Positions 33,488-43,180 of a stretch of DNA of 64,000 nt are shown here, piece by piece. Position numbers and translations under genes: made by a program. The notes beneath the pieces were generated by a model that was not told the origin of the DNA, searched no databases, and saw only the letters and a program-made list of their open reading frames with translations. The DNA lies in assembly GCF_963678635.1 (NCBI RefSeq), contig NC_087065.1:27859254-27923253 (forward strand), in the 5' to 3' direction. The stretch is from Symsagittifera roscoffensis (Eukaryota > Xenacoelomorpha > Acoela > Convolutidae). How positions within the stretch are numbered: position 1 is the first letter of the stretch; every line of letters starts with the position of its first letter.

Positions 33488-34178
33488 GTGGAACTCAAAA
33501 CCGAGTTTGGTGATTTCAAAGAGGAGTTGTGGAACACTGTGATGGGATTTGGAGAACCTGTTCTGATTGGCACTGTACTAGATGAGAAAGCAAGAGGAGA
33601 ATTACTAGAGAAGATGGTTCGACTGAGGGAGCAGAAGCAGAGTGCGGAGGACAAATCATATAAAGATAGCTCTACTCCAATTGAAAAAACTGAAAAAAGG
33701 GAACAAGGATTAAAATTGATGATAAGAGTAAAACTGATAATATCATTAAAAATACTAAAATTCTTCAGGCTAGAGAAGGGGGAGGCAAGAGTCGGATAAA
33801 GGGAATCTGGACAAAGAAATGGAATCAGTGATGATTGTGACTACGCCCCCGAGCAGAGGAATAAAGTCTAAGAAAAAGAAACGGGTGGTAGAAGAAGCGA
33901 GTCCTTCCACGGATGCGGTTTCGGAAAAGAACTTGAAGGAGACGGCTCCGATGGTTCTAGCGAGGTGGAAGACAATGGCCTACAAGGGCAATCCAGCGGC
34001 CCGGAGGTTGGCGGAAGTGTTAGTCGAAATGGAGGCATCAACGAATCCAGGGATGGAAGAAGACGGAGAAGGCGAATGCAAAAAAGGGTTCTACCAGTGG
34101 ACAGATGTGGCAAATAGACGTTGGCCAGGATTGGATCTCAACTCAACACCAGAGTGTGGGGAAATAATTGACGAATGA
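33488..34178 (+). pseudogene. Unknown charged ORF fragments, copy 2
   Basis: Duplicate of 27,401-28,092. A one-A deletion in the run near 33,692 shifts the first segment (now ending at 33,799), and one Glu to Val change occurs in the second (KKKKRVVEE). The 6,087-base offset becomes 6,086 here until an inserted G near 34,964 restores it. Confidence 0.4.
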
Positions 34179-34351
34179 TCCTCTTGAGAGAGGAATAACG
34201 CGAAAGACCGCTCACCCCTGGTGGATAGCCCTAGAAACCATGAAAGACTTAAAAAGCTACCTGAAGAAACTTGATCGCGGAATATACAGGAAGCGTTGGA
34301 ATTGAGCTACCCAACAAAAAGCTGAAGTGAACAAGCTGCACTTGGGAGAAC

Positions 34352-35288
34352 TTGCTGCTTGATTATTTTCAAGATGAGACGAGGACACCCTCATCGGCAC
34401 AACCATTTATGGCGAATCCTTTTGTCAGGACGGCGGGACAGTTAATACAGTTAATGTTCACGTGGAGCTTGGCAGGAGTGACGCTGGAGATGCTGACTTC
34501 ATGCGACAGACCCAAGTTAGGCGACAAGGGCTTGCGCGTGTGTCAGATGTTGACGCAGCATATTGCTAGAGGTAACTCGGGACTAATTCTGGCGCGGAGG
34601 GGGGTTTGCCACCTGTTTCTTGAGATGGATCATGTCAGTGATGTCAGTCACCACCGTCCAGGCGTGTAGTCAGAAAGTGACAGGAAACAAAGCAATAGAA
34701 AGGCGAGTCTCAGCCGTCATCTTGAACGTGTACCAGAGTACTGGGATTACTAAGTGAGATGGTTCGAGGCAATCTCTAGAGAACCATGGAAAGCTTGATG
34801 AAATACGGAAGTTCTCCAACAAGAAGTTCGGCGACGAACATGAAGCGAATCGTAACATGGCTCTGGCAGAAAGTTATTCGAAGCCCACGAAGCGGGGAGA
34901 GTACCAGTACATATCCGGTGTGATGGGGATGGCCTAAAACCCTTTCTTGGATCCGGAGGCCGGGCTGCCTATTTGAATTTTGAGGTGGAGGAATTGTTGA
35001 AGTTCTGGACAGAGAAAATAGAAAATAGTCGAAATTGATCGGACGGAGAGGAAGAGACCGAGTCTAGGTCTGCTACTTGAGAAGATGCCAGAAGTCATCG
35101 GCGTGCCGCGTTCCGATAAGAAGGTGGAAATGAGGCTGGGAGGCGAAGACAACGTGTTGTCTACGAACCTGGGAACTATTTGGAAGTTGCTGAGACCATC
35201 TTGGTGCCCACATCACCCGGCGAGTCTAAACGAAGAGGTCACGGAGCGGGTGTCACGCCAGCAAAGGACGAGGATCTGGGAAACTTGA
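34352..35288 (+). pseudogene. Unknown ORF fragments, copy 2
   Basis: Duplicate of 28,266-29,201. Differences include atgccaggcacc to atgtcagtcacc near 34,645 and the inserted G near 34,964. Confidence 0.35.
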
Positions 35289-35335
35289 AGGTGATACATA
35301 TGTTGATCCTGCCACACTGAGGGGAAGCTGAAGAA

Positions 35336-36151
35336 GTGACCAGCAAGCCGGTTAAGTCAATAAAGAAGATGGAGCCGGGTAGTTGGCTTGGTCTAGCGAG
35401 TGAAGGAGGAGAAAATTCTTGTAATGGACGATCTTGTGTCCGGATACAATCCTTTCAAATGGAGGATCTGGCTACCTGGTTTGGTGACATCACTCAGAAG
35501 GAGAAGAGCGAATTGCAGATAGTGGCTGAGTGTTACGCGAGCACCACTGTGAACTTGGCAACGGCGTTGGGATTCTTCTCAAGAATGTGTAGCTTACAGT
35601 CACTAGAGATGCTAGAATCCGAGCACCATCTGATGACGGCGTTAAGCGTGGAGTCTTGGCCTGGAGTGCTGCAGATGATTCGAAAGCACATCAGGGGATC
35701 GAAAATCCATCTTGAGGCAGAAATGGGGTTTCCCGTGAGCGAAGCCTACAGTCTAACTATAAATGCGAAGTCTCTGGTGGGATCAGTCATGGCTAACCTG
35801 TGCGGAAGCCGTTATCCATTGCACATGGCGATAGTGGAAGCATCAAGTCAGAGGGTGCTGATCGACAAAGCTTTCTCAGTGCGGTTGTCGCATCACTCAC
35901 ATCGGTTGTTGCGGAGGATGCTAGGAGCGGTCACTGGAGATCGAAGGGAGGACTTGAGTGAGATCTGGTGGGAGGAACTCTTCAGTTTGAAAAAAGAGAA
36001 TGCTAGTGACTTCGAGCGGCAGAGTGCGATTAGTAAGACAACGAATAAAGCCCAAGCTGTGGATGAGGATGACGTGACACACGCGAAAATGATCGAGTTC
36101 CAACCCTGCTGGAAGCTTCGGGAGAGCGCAATCTTCGGAGCATCAACTTGA
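35336..36151 (+). CDS. Unknown 271-codon ORF, copy 2
   Basis: Duplicate of 29,249-30,064, frame intact, two amino-acid substitutions. Confidence 0.4.
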   Translation: MTSKPVKSIKKMEPGSWLGLASEGGENSCNGRSCVRIQSFQMEDLATWFGDITQKEKSELQIVAECYASTTVNLATALGFFSRMCSLQSLEMLESEHHLMTALSVESWPGVLQMIRKHIRGSKIHLEAEMGFPVSEAYSLTINAKSLVGSVMANLCGSRYPLHMAIVEASSQRVLIDKAFSVRLSHHSHRLLRRMLGAVTGDRREDLSEIWWEELFSLKKENASDFERQSAISKTTNKAQAVDEDDVTHAKMIEFQPCWKLRESAIFGAST

Positions 36152-36219
36152 CGCACGGGGAATGCCCATGTCATTGTCTGGCACAGACAGTGTGGTAACC
36201 GGAGCAGTCGAACCTATGC

Positions 36220-36639
36220 TTGATATGGGATGTGGAGGAAGTTCGGTTGATAGGGCTACCCGACTATCAACAGAGGGTCACTCTCTTCGTGGCGAGTTCG
36301 ATGCTGGCCCTGCGATGGATTGAGGAGAACGTCACGAAGTATCGGGAGTCGAAGACGCCAACAGTGGAATCGATACATGCCATTGACTATAGCCGGAGGC
36401 TTGAGTTGTTTGAGACTGCGTGCAAAGTATTCGCTGTGCCCATGGAGGTGAGACATGTGTGGGGTCGCATACAATTTTTCTCATGGTTTAGGGCGACACT
36501 GACGTCGTGCTTGTACATATTGACGAAGAATCACATGAAGAAACGTCAGAAAGAATACCGTCAGTTCGTGGCCGAGATTGGGCCGGAGGCCTTCAAGAGA
36601 CCCTTGCTAACCCATCACAATGCAATTACCACGGGTTAG
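36220..36639 (+). CDS. Unknown 139-codon ORF, copy 2
   Basis: Duplicate of 30,133-30,552, identical at protein level. Confidence 0.4.
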   Translation: MIWDVEEVRLIGLPDYQQRVTLFVASSMLALRWIEENVTKYRESKTPTVESIHAIDYSRRLELFETACKVFAVPMEVRHVWGRIQFFSWFRATLTSCLYILTKNHMKKRQKEYRQFVAEIGPEAFKRPLLTHHNAITTG

Positions 36640-36745
36640 AAAAGGGTTGGTAAAGTGTCTAAAGATAACACCAAAGCGAGGAAAACGATATTGGAGCAGG
36701 ACTTGGCAAAGAACGTGAGCTTGAGCCTGCACAACTCCTTTTCGC

Positions 36746-36967
36746 TTGAAATGGGAATCTAAAGTGAAGAGTCTACCTAGCCAGGCGAAGAGATTGCAAG
36801 AGCAAAGGGAATGGATGCGAGCATACGAAAAGCTGAAGGCGTGGGAAGAAATCGTGATCAGTTCCGATGACGAAGAAGAATTATCAAGGCAAATTACGGC
36901 GTTGAGTGCATATGGACCGAGTACCTCGATGACGGGAGTACTCGGGTGCTCAGGAGTTGGTTCTTGA
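36746..36967 (+). CDS. Unknown 73-codon acidic ORF, copy 2
   Basis: Duplicate of 30,659-30,880, with the same IVISSDDEEE motif. Confidence 0.4.
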   Translation: MKWESKVKSLPSQAKRLQEQREWMRAYEKLKAWEEIVISSDDEEELSRQITALSAYGPSTSMTGVLGCSGVGS

Positions 36968-37520
36968 GTCTTGAGTAGGAGAGGAGTAAAGAGGCTTGAG
37001 TGTGAACTCAGATGAAATCTGAGGGCACGGAAAAATTTTTTTTATACAAAATATTTTTATTAATATACTATAATTACTATATAAATCAAAACGCTGCATG
37101 GCATTTTTCTGATTAGACAGGACAAAAGAAATTCCGATGAAGAGTTTATAAAGCTGGGATTCAGGGCACAGATGGATTCAGATTTTGATTGCTCTTTAGC
37201 GATAATGTGAAAATTTTGCATGGGTGTGAATTTTGGGGTGTAGATAAAGAGAAATCTGCTGCAAACTTCTGTAAACGACCACTGGCACTGTATCTTGAGC
37301 AACACTCAACATTCTGGGGATTCACTGGCAGACGGCAACACGCGATGAGGACATCGATCTTGAGTCCGGGGAGTATTGGCCGGTCGGTCATATTTGGAAG
37401 TTTAACCTTGAGCTGATTTTTAATCTAGATTTTGGGGAGAGAGTAATTTTTGAAAAATTCGAATCGAGCCTGTCATGCTCAAATTTCTCGCGACAACTGA
37501 AAATACGAGAAAATAACAAC

Positions 37521-37710
37521 CAGAAGAATCGAGTAATAATCGCGGGAAAGTTACTGAAAAATACTAGAATAAAATTGCTATTCGCAATTTTACTGGAATT
37601 GTGCGACGAGAGTAGAGCTATCTTGTTTCTGATAGGAAAACTAAGTTGCTGGAAAAAAAGAAGAACAATCAATTGTACCGGAATGAATCTTGAGTCGAAA
37701 GGCGGACAGC
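37521..37710 (+). other. Pre-LTR region of element B with weak polypurine tract
   Basis: Unique sequence between the duplicated unit and the 3' LTR. The last bases before TGAAGCT are cgaaaggcggacagc, the best candidate for a polypurine tract, though it is interrupted by pyrimidines. Confidence 0.35.
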
Positions 37711-38249
37711 TGAAGCTACTCAATGATTCAAATAGAAAACTCGTGCCTTGAGCTAAAAACTTATTTATTTCAAACTTCTTGAGTCATACTTAATTACCAC
37801 ATCAATTCTAGAGTAGCTTTAAAATTTAGTTAATCAATTCTAGAGGTCGTGCCGGCATGTAAGTACCCAATTTCACTTTTTTGAGTGTGTTTTATATTAA
37901 TATGTTCAGTTAGGGAGAGTTTTTAGGTTGATCCATCAGAAATGGATCAAAGTTTCACTGTCCAATAAAAGCTAGCTGTATACGTAAAGACCCTGTTTTT
38001 AACGGCGTTCATGTGTTTTGGGTATTTTGAGACCTGAGCATGGGGACGTTTTTATTTCTAGAGTGGGGGGTTTGGTAGTAGCCTTTAAGTTGTAACATGG
38101 TTTGTAGTCTCATGTCGCAAGTGAAATGAATTGGCTCCGACCGCTTGAGGTAGAAAAAGACAAGAGATAGTGTCCCTGACTCTTGAGCCAATGGTTATAG
38201 GGCCTACTTTTTTTAACCTCATATGTGACCTAAGTAGGCGAATGTTACA
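37711..38249 (+). repeat. Element B 3' LTR
   Basis: Starts TGAAGCT and ends GTTACA. It matches 9,303-9,876 over the full length and is shorter by small deletions, including the poly-G run and a duplicated ctcatgtcg. Flanked on the right by gaatatttcgggc, where the J-domain fragment begins. Confidence 0.75.
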
Positions 38250-38250
38250 G

Positions 38251-38779
38251 AATATTTCGGGCTTCAACCAGCACCTTGAAATAATCTTCTCTTCCGCCTT
38301 TGTCTGGGTGACATAGAAGACAAAGACTCTTAAAACACCTTTCCACTGTTTCAGGCGGCGCTAGTTGCGGCAACAATAAAATATCAAAGAGGCTCGGAGG
38401 GACAAAAAAGCACTTTGTGCGTCATCTAGACGCAGTCTCTTCCAGAATAAATCTTTTGCGAAAGTTTCGGCCTTCAAGTTAGCGTGAAGCTTCTTCATCT
38501 CCCTCTGACTTTCAGAGATTCTCTTCCTTACTTGCTCTCCAGCGAGTCACTCTCCATTTTGAGAGCTTTAACTTTTAGTTTGTAGCCTTCAACGGCTCTC
38601 TCTATTTGCAGGAAATTCTCAATCCCGTTGCTAACCTCAATTTGAGAGTGTCTCAGTGGCTCCTTGAGTTTCAGGCTTGACACCCACCGCTTCTCGTTGT
38701 TATCTAAATACCTCTCCGCTTCACTTCTCTGACCCTTGAGGTTGATCAACTCCTCGCATGAAATTGGCGCCAGATTCAC
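38251..38779 (-). pseudogene. Broken coiled-coil plus J-domain (DnaJ-like) fragment
   Basis: On the minus strand, 38,779-38,528 encodes a charged helix (LKEPLRHSQIEVSNG... ERAVEGYKLKVKAL). After a frame change it continues as a coiled coil (SQREMKKLHANLKAE). A further shift near 38,440 leads to about 45 residues ending ETVERCFKSLCLLCHPDKGG then DYFKVLVEARN. HPD with the following KGG and the C-terminal helix ending in EA-R are the hallmarks of a J domain, which stimulates Hsp70 ATPase. The fragment stops exactly at the edge of element B's 3' LTR, so B may have inserted into or beside it. It could be a host gene relic or part of another element. Confidence 0.6.
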
Positions 38780-39219
38780 AATATTTGGTGGTTAAATTTG
38801 CTCGAGTGGCGCCACAGATCTATATTTATTATTGACACCTACTATCCTGAATAAAATAGACCTTACTACCGCCTAAACTTCAAACAAATCCGGCAGAAAA
38901 TAAACAAAATCCCCGACTTCTGGTTCCTATCGGTTTCCTAAAAAACCATATAAAGATATATTTTTTCTCAATCCCAATGTCTACGCTGTGTTTTTGTTTC
39001 TTTTATCCTATTCCCACAGGTAACACTGTGTTTTTTTTTTTTAATCTCAGAAGTAGCACTGTGTTTTTTTTTAATTGCACTCAAACATGTCTTAATTTTA
39101 TTCGTCCAAACATGCTATGCTTATGTGACTTAATTCCTGTTCGTGCTGATATAATTAGAGCCGTACTGTATAGCAATTGTTCGCCAATTTTTATTAGAAA
39201 ACATTCTTGATCCATCATG
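38780..39219. other. AT-rich interval, no gene seen
   Basis: Contains ctgtgtttttt repeated three times at about 38,986, 39,025 and 39,059, and two TGGCGCCA palindromes (near 38,766 and 38,811). No supported coding. Confidence 0.4.
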
Positions 39220-40020
39220 ATGTCCAAACCAAGAAAGCAGGTTAAGCAGTTATCCGCCGTTATTAAAATTTCTTGTGCAAACTCTCCAGAATTTGATTAC
39301 CGGTTTCCATCACGTCGCGTTCTTCCACAGTGGCTGTTGTTTCCTCGACCGTCCCTGCTCCCGGCATGATTTTCATTACCAAACGACATCTGTTGGACTA
39401 GTCACTTCACCGAGTTTATTAGGATTTCTGTTTCATCCCTCCGTATGGCTGCTATTCGTGGCGTTTGTTCTTCTTCCTCAATTCTCATTACGCTTTCCCG
39501 GTGAAGTGCCCGCTCTAAAGCATTCTCGATGTTCATGTACTTGTCTCCAATTGTCTTGCGGAGCTCAAGTCTAACTTGGCTCTGGTTGATCCCTTAGAGA
39601 AACCTCGAAGCACTAATTGATCCCGTATGTCCTGGGACTCGTCTGGGTACGCCTTCAGCGCCAATTGCTGTAAATCACCCCGAAAATCGGTTAATTTTTC
39701 TCCTGCCTGCTGCCCGCGACGCGCTAGCAGTCCGCGGAACACCACCGATTTCTCACGGTAATGTCCTCGAAAAGCTTTAACAGTCTCATCATAGCTATTT
39801 CTGGTTGCCTTTGGGAGTGTAAAAAAAATTTCGGTTGCAGATTTTTGCAATCTTAACGCCAAATAAAGCGGCCGTTCATCAGTTTCGTTTCCACTTACAG
39901 TAAATTTCTAGTTTTGCAGTTCGGCTAATAGCTCAAAGTGTGTAAAAAGCTTTCAAAATCGTAAAAGCCGGTGAATGCCTCCGGCAATAACATCATGGAT
40001 ACCGAACTTGCCGTTGCCCT
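39220..40020 (-). pseudogene. gag: Decayed Ty3/gypsy-like gag fragment
   Basis: The 109-codon ORF at 39,862-39,533 reads as a retrotransposon capsid: ALRLQKSATEIFFTLPKATR, then YDETVKAFRGHYREKSVVF. Homology continues upstream in another frame (EAFTGFYDFESF, then GNETDERPLYL) and downstream (NIENALERALHRESVMRIEEEE). The lesions include a TAG in the upstream part. It is unlike the gags of elements A, B and C, so it belongs to a fourth family. No zinc knuckle or pol follows. Confidence 0.75.
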
Positions 40021-40919
40021 AATTAACCCCCATACTTAATAATCATTTATCAAGTTAACCCTGTAGTTGGAGTTTTTCTAGGTCTTACCTGCTGCTTTCA
40101 GCTTAAAATAACGTTTTATAACCCCCCGACTACAGTTTATCCCTTTTTATCTCAGAATTTTTGTTTTTCAACTCGTTTTTTTTATTTTTTCGTTGAATGC
40201 GGTTCAATTATTTCTTGCTTTATAAAATTTATTGACAATTTACTACCCAAATCAGCAGAAAAAATTCAACATCAACCAATTTATTGTCGAGTTGTTCTGA
40301 TTTTCTCAATGAAACGTGATTTTAAAGTTTTTTATTGTTTTTTTTATTTTTAATGTTTTTCTGACATGCTCGACAACTTTTGATTACTTCCAATTTTTTT
40401 TCTTTTGTGAAACTCACTTGTTCTTTCTGACTCTTGCTGTTCTCTCTGTTGCCACAGTAGGATCAGCACAACATGTGCTTTCTCGGAATGAAACAAGGAT
40501 TGAGTATAAGTTTATATGAAAATTCGAAATATCTTTGACTGCTTTATTTTTTATATTCAAAGTTGGTCCAGCAGACTTATGTCATGTTCACACGAATTTA
40601 TTATTAAAAGGTTTTATCAAGGAAAGATTTATAAACCAATTGATTGCTCTGAATGTACAATTTTTTATGATGTTCCCGGTTTGGCCCGTTTCTATCCTTA
40701 ATCCGAGTAATTATTGATTTCACCCAGATTACTGGTTTTAGCTTAATCTGACGCTATATAAAGCGAAGTTTTCTCCCGCCCGTCGAGGCGTTCGCATATA
40801 TGTCAAAGTTATTTAATGCGTTGACGGCTCTCAGACATCATAAATTGGCAGTGGCCTTTGCCAAAGTAGTTTAAGTTATGATCTTTACAATTTACTAACA
40901 AGGAAGCTTCCGTTTCCCT
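40021..40919. other. AT-rich intergenic or intronic DNA, no gene seen
   Basis: T-rich tracts and short, Phe-rich open frames only. No splice-site-bounded coding segment recognised. Confidence 0.4.
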
Positions 40920-41060
40920 AGCCATACCCAAAACAGCGAAAGAGGGCCGCAATTGCTCAACAATAGTTAGATCTTTTGTGAAGAAAAAATATTTAGATTG
41001 TTTTTCTGAACAAAATTTTATATTTCTTTGGAAAAACGACAGAATTTTCCAACAATAATA
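40920..41060. repeat. Dispersed repeat, copy 1
   Basis: Shares with 63,843-63,995 the string ataccccaaaacagcgaaa-like core, then caacaatagtt, ttttgtgaagaaaaaa, atttagattg and tttctttggaaaaa, in the same orientation. A partial third copy (caaaaacagcgaaagaagaatgcaatagttt) is at about 41,575. Translation of the minus strand of both copies gives a similar peptide (TIVE-LRP-FAVLG), so it may derive from an old coding sequence. Confidence 0.65.
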
Positions 41061-42201
41061 AAACAAGCTTGTGAAAAAAAGTAGCATACTACATCACCAT
41101 AAATTTCAAGAGAAAAATTTTTAATATTTTTTTCTGTCTAATTCATTTTTAAAAACCCAATTTTGATGCAGTCAAAGATTTTTCCGATATTTTATGTATT
41201 TTAGGGGGAATGAAACTTTGCTTCTATTATCATGCTGTGATGAAGTTACAAATGATTGTTTCATTTCTCTTTTTTTTCTGTTTAAATATCACCAAATTTT
41301 TTGAGATAGTTATTTACTCTTCTCATCCGAGATTCCGCAAGAGACTTCATGATATCATTTCAAACCATTCTCACTTTTTAGTTGCTTTCGTTACAAAAAA
41401 CACCCTCATATTGCTTTTTGGGCAATTTCTTTTGATTTTTTTATGTTCGCTTGTCTCTCAAACTTTTGACTCTAGAAACGGAGTCCGTTTGGCCAAAAAT
41501 GCTTGTTCGATAATTGCTATTCTGCTGTTTCTGAAATATTCTTGAGACTTTTCAAAGAAAAAGAGTAAAAATTCCCAAAAACAGCGAAAGAAGAATGCAA
41601 TAGTTTAATGATAACAGAAAAAATTGTAAACAAGAAAGAAATATTCATTTAAAATTTTTTCTGAAGACAAAATATTTAAGTTTTCTCGTTAGAAAAATGG
41701 GCGCGATTGACAAAAACAATATTTGAAACTTTTGATTAAAAACAACAATATAAATCCAGATTTTTTCAAGAGATGAAATTATCAACTATCGCAAAAATTT
41801 AAAGTAGCTATTTGCATTACAAAATCTCGAAATGAAATACCCGATAAGCAGCAAATGTGGAACGCAATATCTCAACAATTGTGCTATTTCATTGTAAAAT
41901 TACATAATTTGGTTCAAAACTGGAAGACTATTGATATGAGAGTAACAGAATTTTTGCGCATTTTGGAAGAATTTTTGCTATAGAAAAAAAAACATTAAAG
42001 CTCAAAAAGGACTATCAACAATTTTTATTACATATGCTTGTTTCATTGCAACATGATATATAGCAGTTTTTTTTCGCAAGAACTGCAAACTTTTGAAAGT
42101 TACTAAGTTTCCGTGCATAAGAAAGAAAATTTAAAAAGCAACGAAATACATGTGGGATAGATTTATCTTCGAGCAAACTTGAGAGAAAAAGAATCTTTCA
42201 G
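41061..42201. other. AT-rich DNA upstream of the interrupted host exon
   Basis: No gene seen; the ORF at 41,210-41,545 is Phe/Leu-rich and has no family resemblance. The last bases, aatctttcag, are a good nematode 3' splice site, so the right part is probably a host intron. Confidence 0.4.
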
Positions 42202-42241
42202 AGACAAAACGATTGTAAAACAACAATCGATACTGACCCTG
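42202..42241 (+). CDS. Host gene exon, 5' part (interrupted by element C)
   Basis: Follows the 3' splice site tctttcag at 42,194-42,201. Its 40 bases are in frame with 61,150-61,238 once element C and one TSD copy are ignored, giving an open 129-base (43-codon) exon in phase 0 that ends at a GTAAGC 5' splice site. The insertion falls within a Val codon (G from CCTG plus TA). The product is not recognised; it is polar and basic towards the end. Confidence 0.5.
42238..42241. repeat. Target-site duplication of element C, left copy (CCTG)
   Basis: CCTG directly before TGAGTTAGG of the left LTR; the same CCTG directly follows the right LTR's TTCCA at 61,146-61,149. A 4-base duplication fits Ty3/gypsy integrases. 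Confidence 0.85.
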
Positions 42242-42651
42242 TGAGTTAGGACCGAAGTGTATAACTCATAGAGTAATTTCGGATAGGGTACACCGTCTGC
42301 TCGTCACGCTATCTTATTTTCGGCCGGATAGATTCGTGCAACTTCTTAGTCTAATACCGATCCTAATCTTACTCTTATACTATCTAGTCTCAGGTTGTTT
42401 AACTAGTCTCTGCTAGGCTCAATAGATCTAGGGTATACTGGTTTATTGCGGCTGCTGAAGTACTCGGGAGAGTTCAACTAATTTCTAAGTTAAATTCAAA
42501 TCTCTCTGGTGCTGAAATTACAAGTAATTTCAGCACTTACAAATAAGTGGATTGTTAGTTAGATGGATCATGATTGGTTAATATTAAATACTTTACATTG
42601 GTAAAATATCTAATTTATCCAATCATAAAATGTAGTTTAGATCAGGTTCCA
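42242..42651 (-). repeat. Element C 3' LTR
   Basis: 410 bp, TG...CA ended in plus orientation (TGAGTTAGG...GGTTCCA). It matches the right LTR at a constant offset of 18,494 bases, with no difference found by eye. It contains AATAAA on the minus strand (42,442-42,447), a candidate polyadenylation signal, and a 13-bp perfect inverted repeat (42,509-42,536). Confidence 0.95.
42509..42536. promoter_or_regulatory. Perfect 13-bp hairpin in element C LTR (left copy)
   Basis: GTGCTGAAATTAC, then AA, then GTAATTTCAGCAC. It is also present at 61,003-61,030 in the other LTR. It could be a cruciform, a dimeric factor site, or an RNA stem near the processing signals; the role is not known. Confidence 0.85.
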
Positions 42652-42682
42652 CCCATCCGGGTTTTACAGAGTTTTTTAGAAT
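42652..42682 (-). promoter_or_regulatory. Candidate polypurine tract of element C
   Basis: Just upstream of the 3' LTR on the sense (minus) strand the sequence ends ...CCCGGATGGG before TGGAACC. The run GGATGGG is short and contains one T, so this is the positionally expected tract but weak. Confidence 0.4.
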
Positions 42683-42703
42683 AGTTTTTCTGCAATTCGA
42701 AAG

Positions 42704-43180
42704 ATGGATGATGGACGTTGGTATTTGGCGAACATCTTATTTCTTCTGGGTTTTCTTATTAGAGAAGTCCCAGATTCAATCATTGTGTCTTCTCAAGACA
42801 ACGACTGGGTTTTCGCAACAAACTCAAATCTGATTTCAGAATGGTTGGCTATGTCAGGTTTTTCTGTTTCATTGGTGAGAACTTCTTTGTGTTTGACCTT
42901 GTCTGGGAATGGCGTGGAGATTGTGCGTGGAGGGGATGCCTGGTTACTCGGATCTGTACGTATACCTGAACATCGAGGTGGTCATTGGTCTAGTTCAATG
43001 AAGTCCTTTTCTGCGAAGTCAAGTCGTACTCTAAATCCTTTGAGTTGTGTTTGTGGGCGGCATATTGATTGTAGTTGGCCATTCTTTCTCGAGTGTAGTA
43101 GGGTCGTTTTGTCTTTGGATGTTCGTCCTTGGTGTTGTATTCTGATCTATGTATTGCATAATGTAATTTACATTTTATAA
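42704..43180 (+). CDS. Antisense 158-aa ORF inside element C, next to 3' LTR
   Basis: Plus-strand ATG only 53 bases from the inner LTR edge, open for 158 codons. The N-terminus has a hydrophobic stretch (YLANILFLLGFLI) after a charged start, like a signal anchor; the rest has Cys/Trp pairs (LSCVCGRHIDCSWPFFLEC). No family recognised. Local GC is higher than in the surrounding non-coding DNA, which suggests it is coding on some strand. The opposite strand here has no long ATG ORF but has one frame with only two TGA stops over about 110 codons, so antisense coding is not certain. Confidence 0.35.
   Translation: MDDGRWYLANILFLLGFLIREVPDSIIVSSQDNDWVFATNSNLISEWLAMSGFSVSLVRTSLCLTLSGNGVEIVRGGDAWLLGSVRIPEHRGGHWSSSMKSFSAKSSRTLNPLSCVCGRHIDCSWPFFLECSRVVLSLDVRPWCCILIYVLHNVIYIL

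Larger units (their letters stand above)
31440..37520 (+). repeat. Tandem duplication, unit 2
   Basis: Near-identical copy of 25,353-31,433. The junction reads aaaataacaac-tggagaa-agactggagaa; the short string ctggagaa is repeated across it, consistent with a microhomology-mediated junction. After 37,520 the sequence departs (cagaagaatcgag) and leads into the 3' LTR. Confidence 0.95.
9303..38249 (+). mobile_element. Element B: giant decayed Ty3/gypsy-type element with accessory 3' ORFs
   Basis: Direct repeats at 9,303-9,876 and 37,711-38,249 bracket PBS, leader, gag, nucleocapsid, protease, RT, RNase H, integrase and a 3' region of about 17 kb with non-retroviral domains. The span is about 28.9 kb, or about 22.9 kb without the internal 6.1-kb duplication, far above the usual 5-12 kb. 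Many stops and frameshifts show that it is old, matching the clearly diverged LTRs. I could not find a clean target-site duplication (left flank gatagc, right flank gaatatt), so either end may be rearranged. Confidence 0.7.

Noticed and set aside
9297-38256. Target-site duplication for element B
   Set aside because: The left flank (gatagc) and right flank (gaatatt) do not match at any LTR boundary I tried.
41210-41545. 111-codon plus-strand ORF with several hydrophobic stretches
   Set aside because: T-rich DNA gives Phe/Leu/Ile runs by chance; no splice context or homology recognised.
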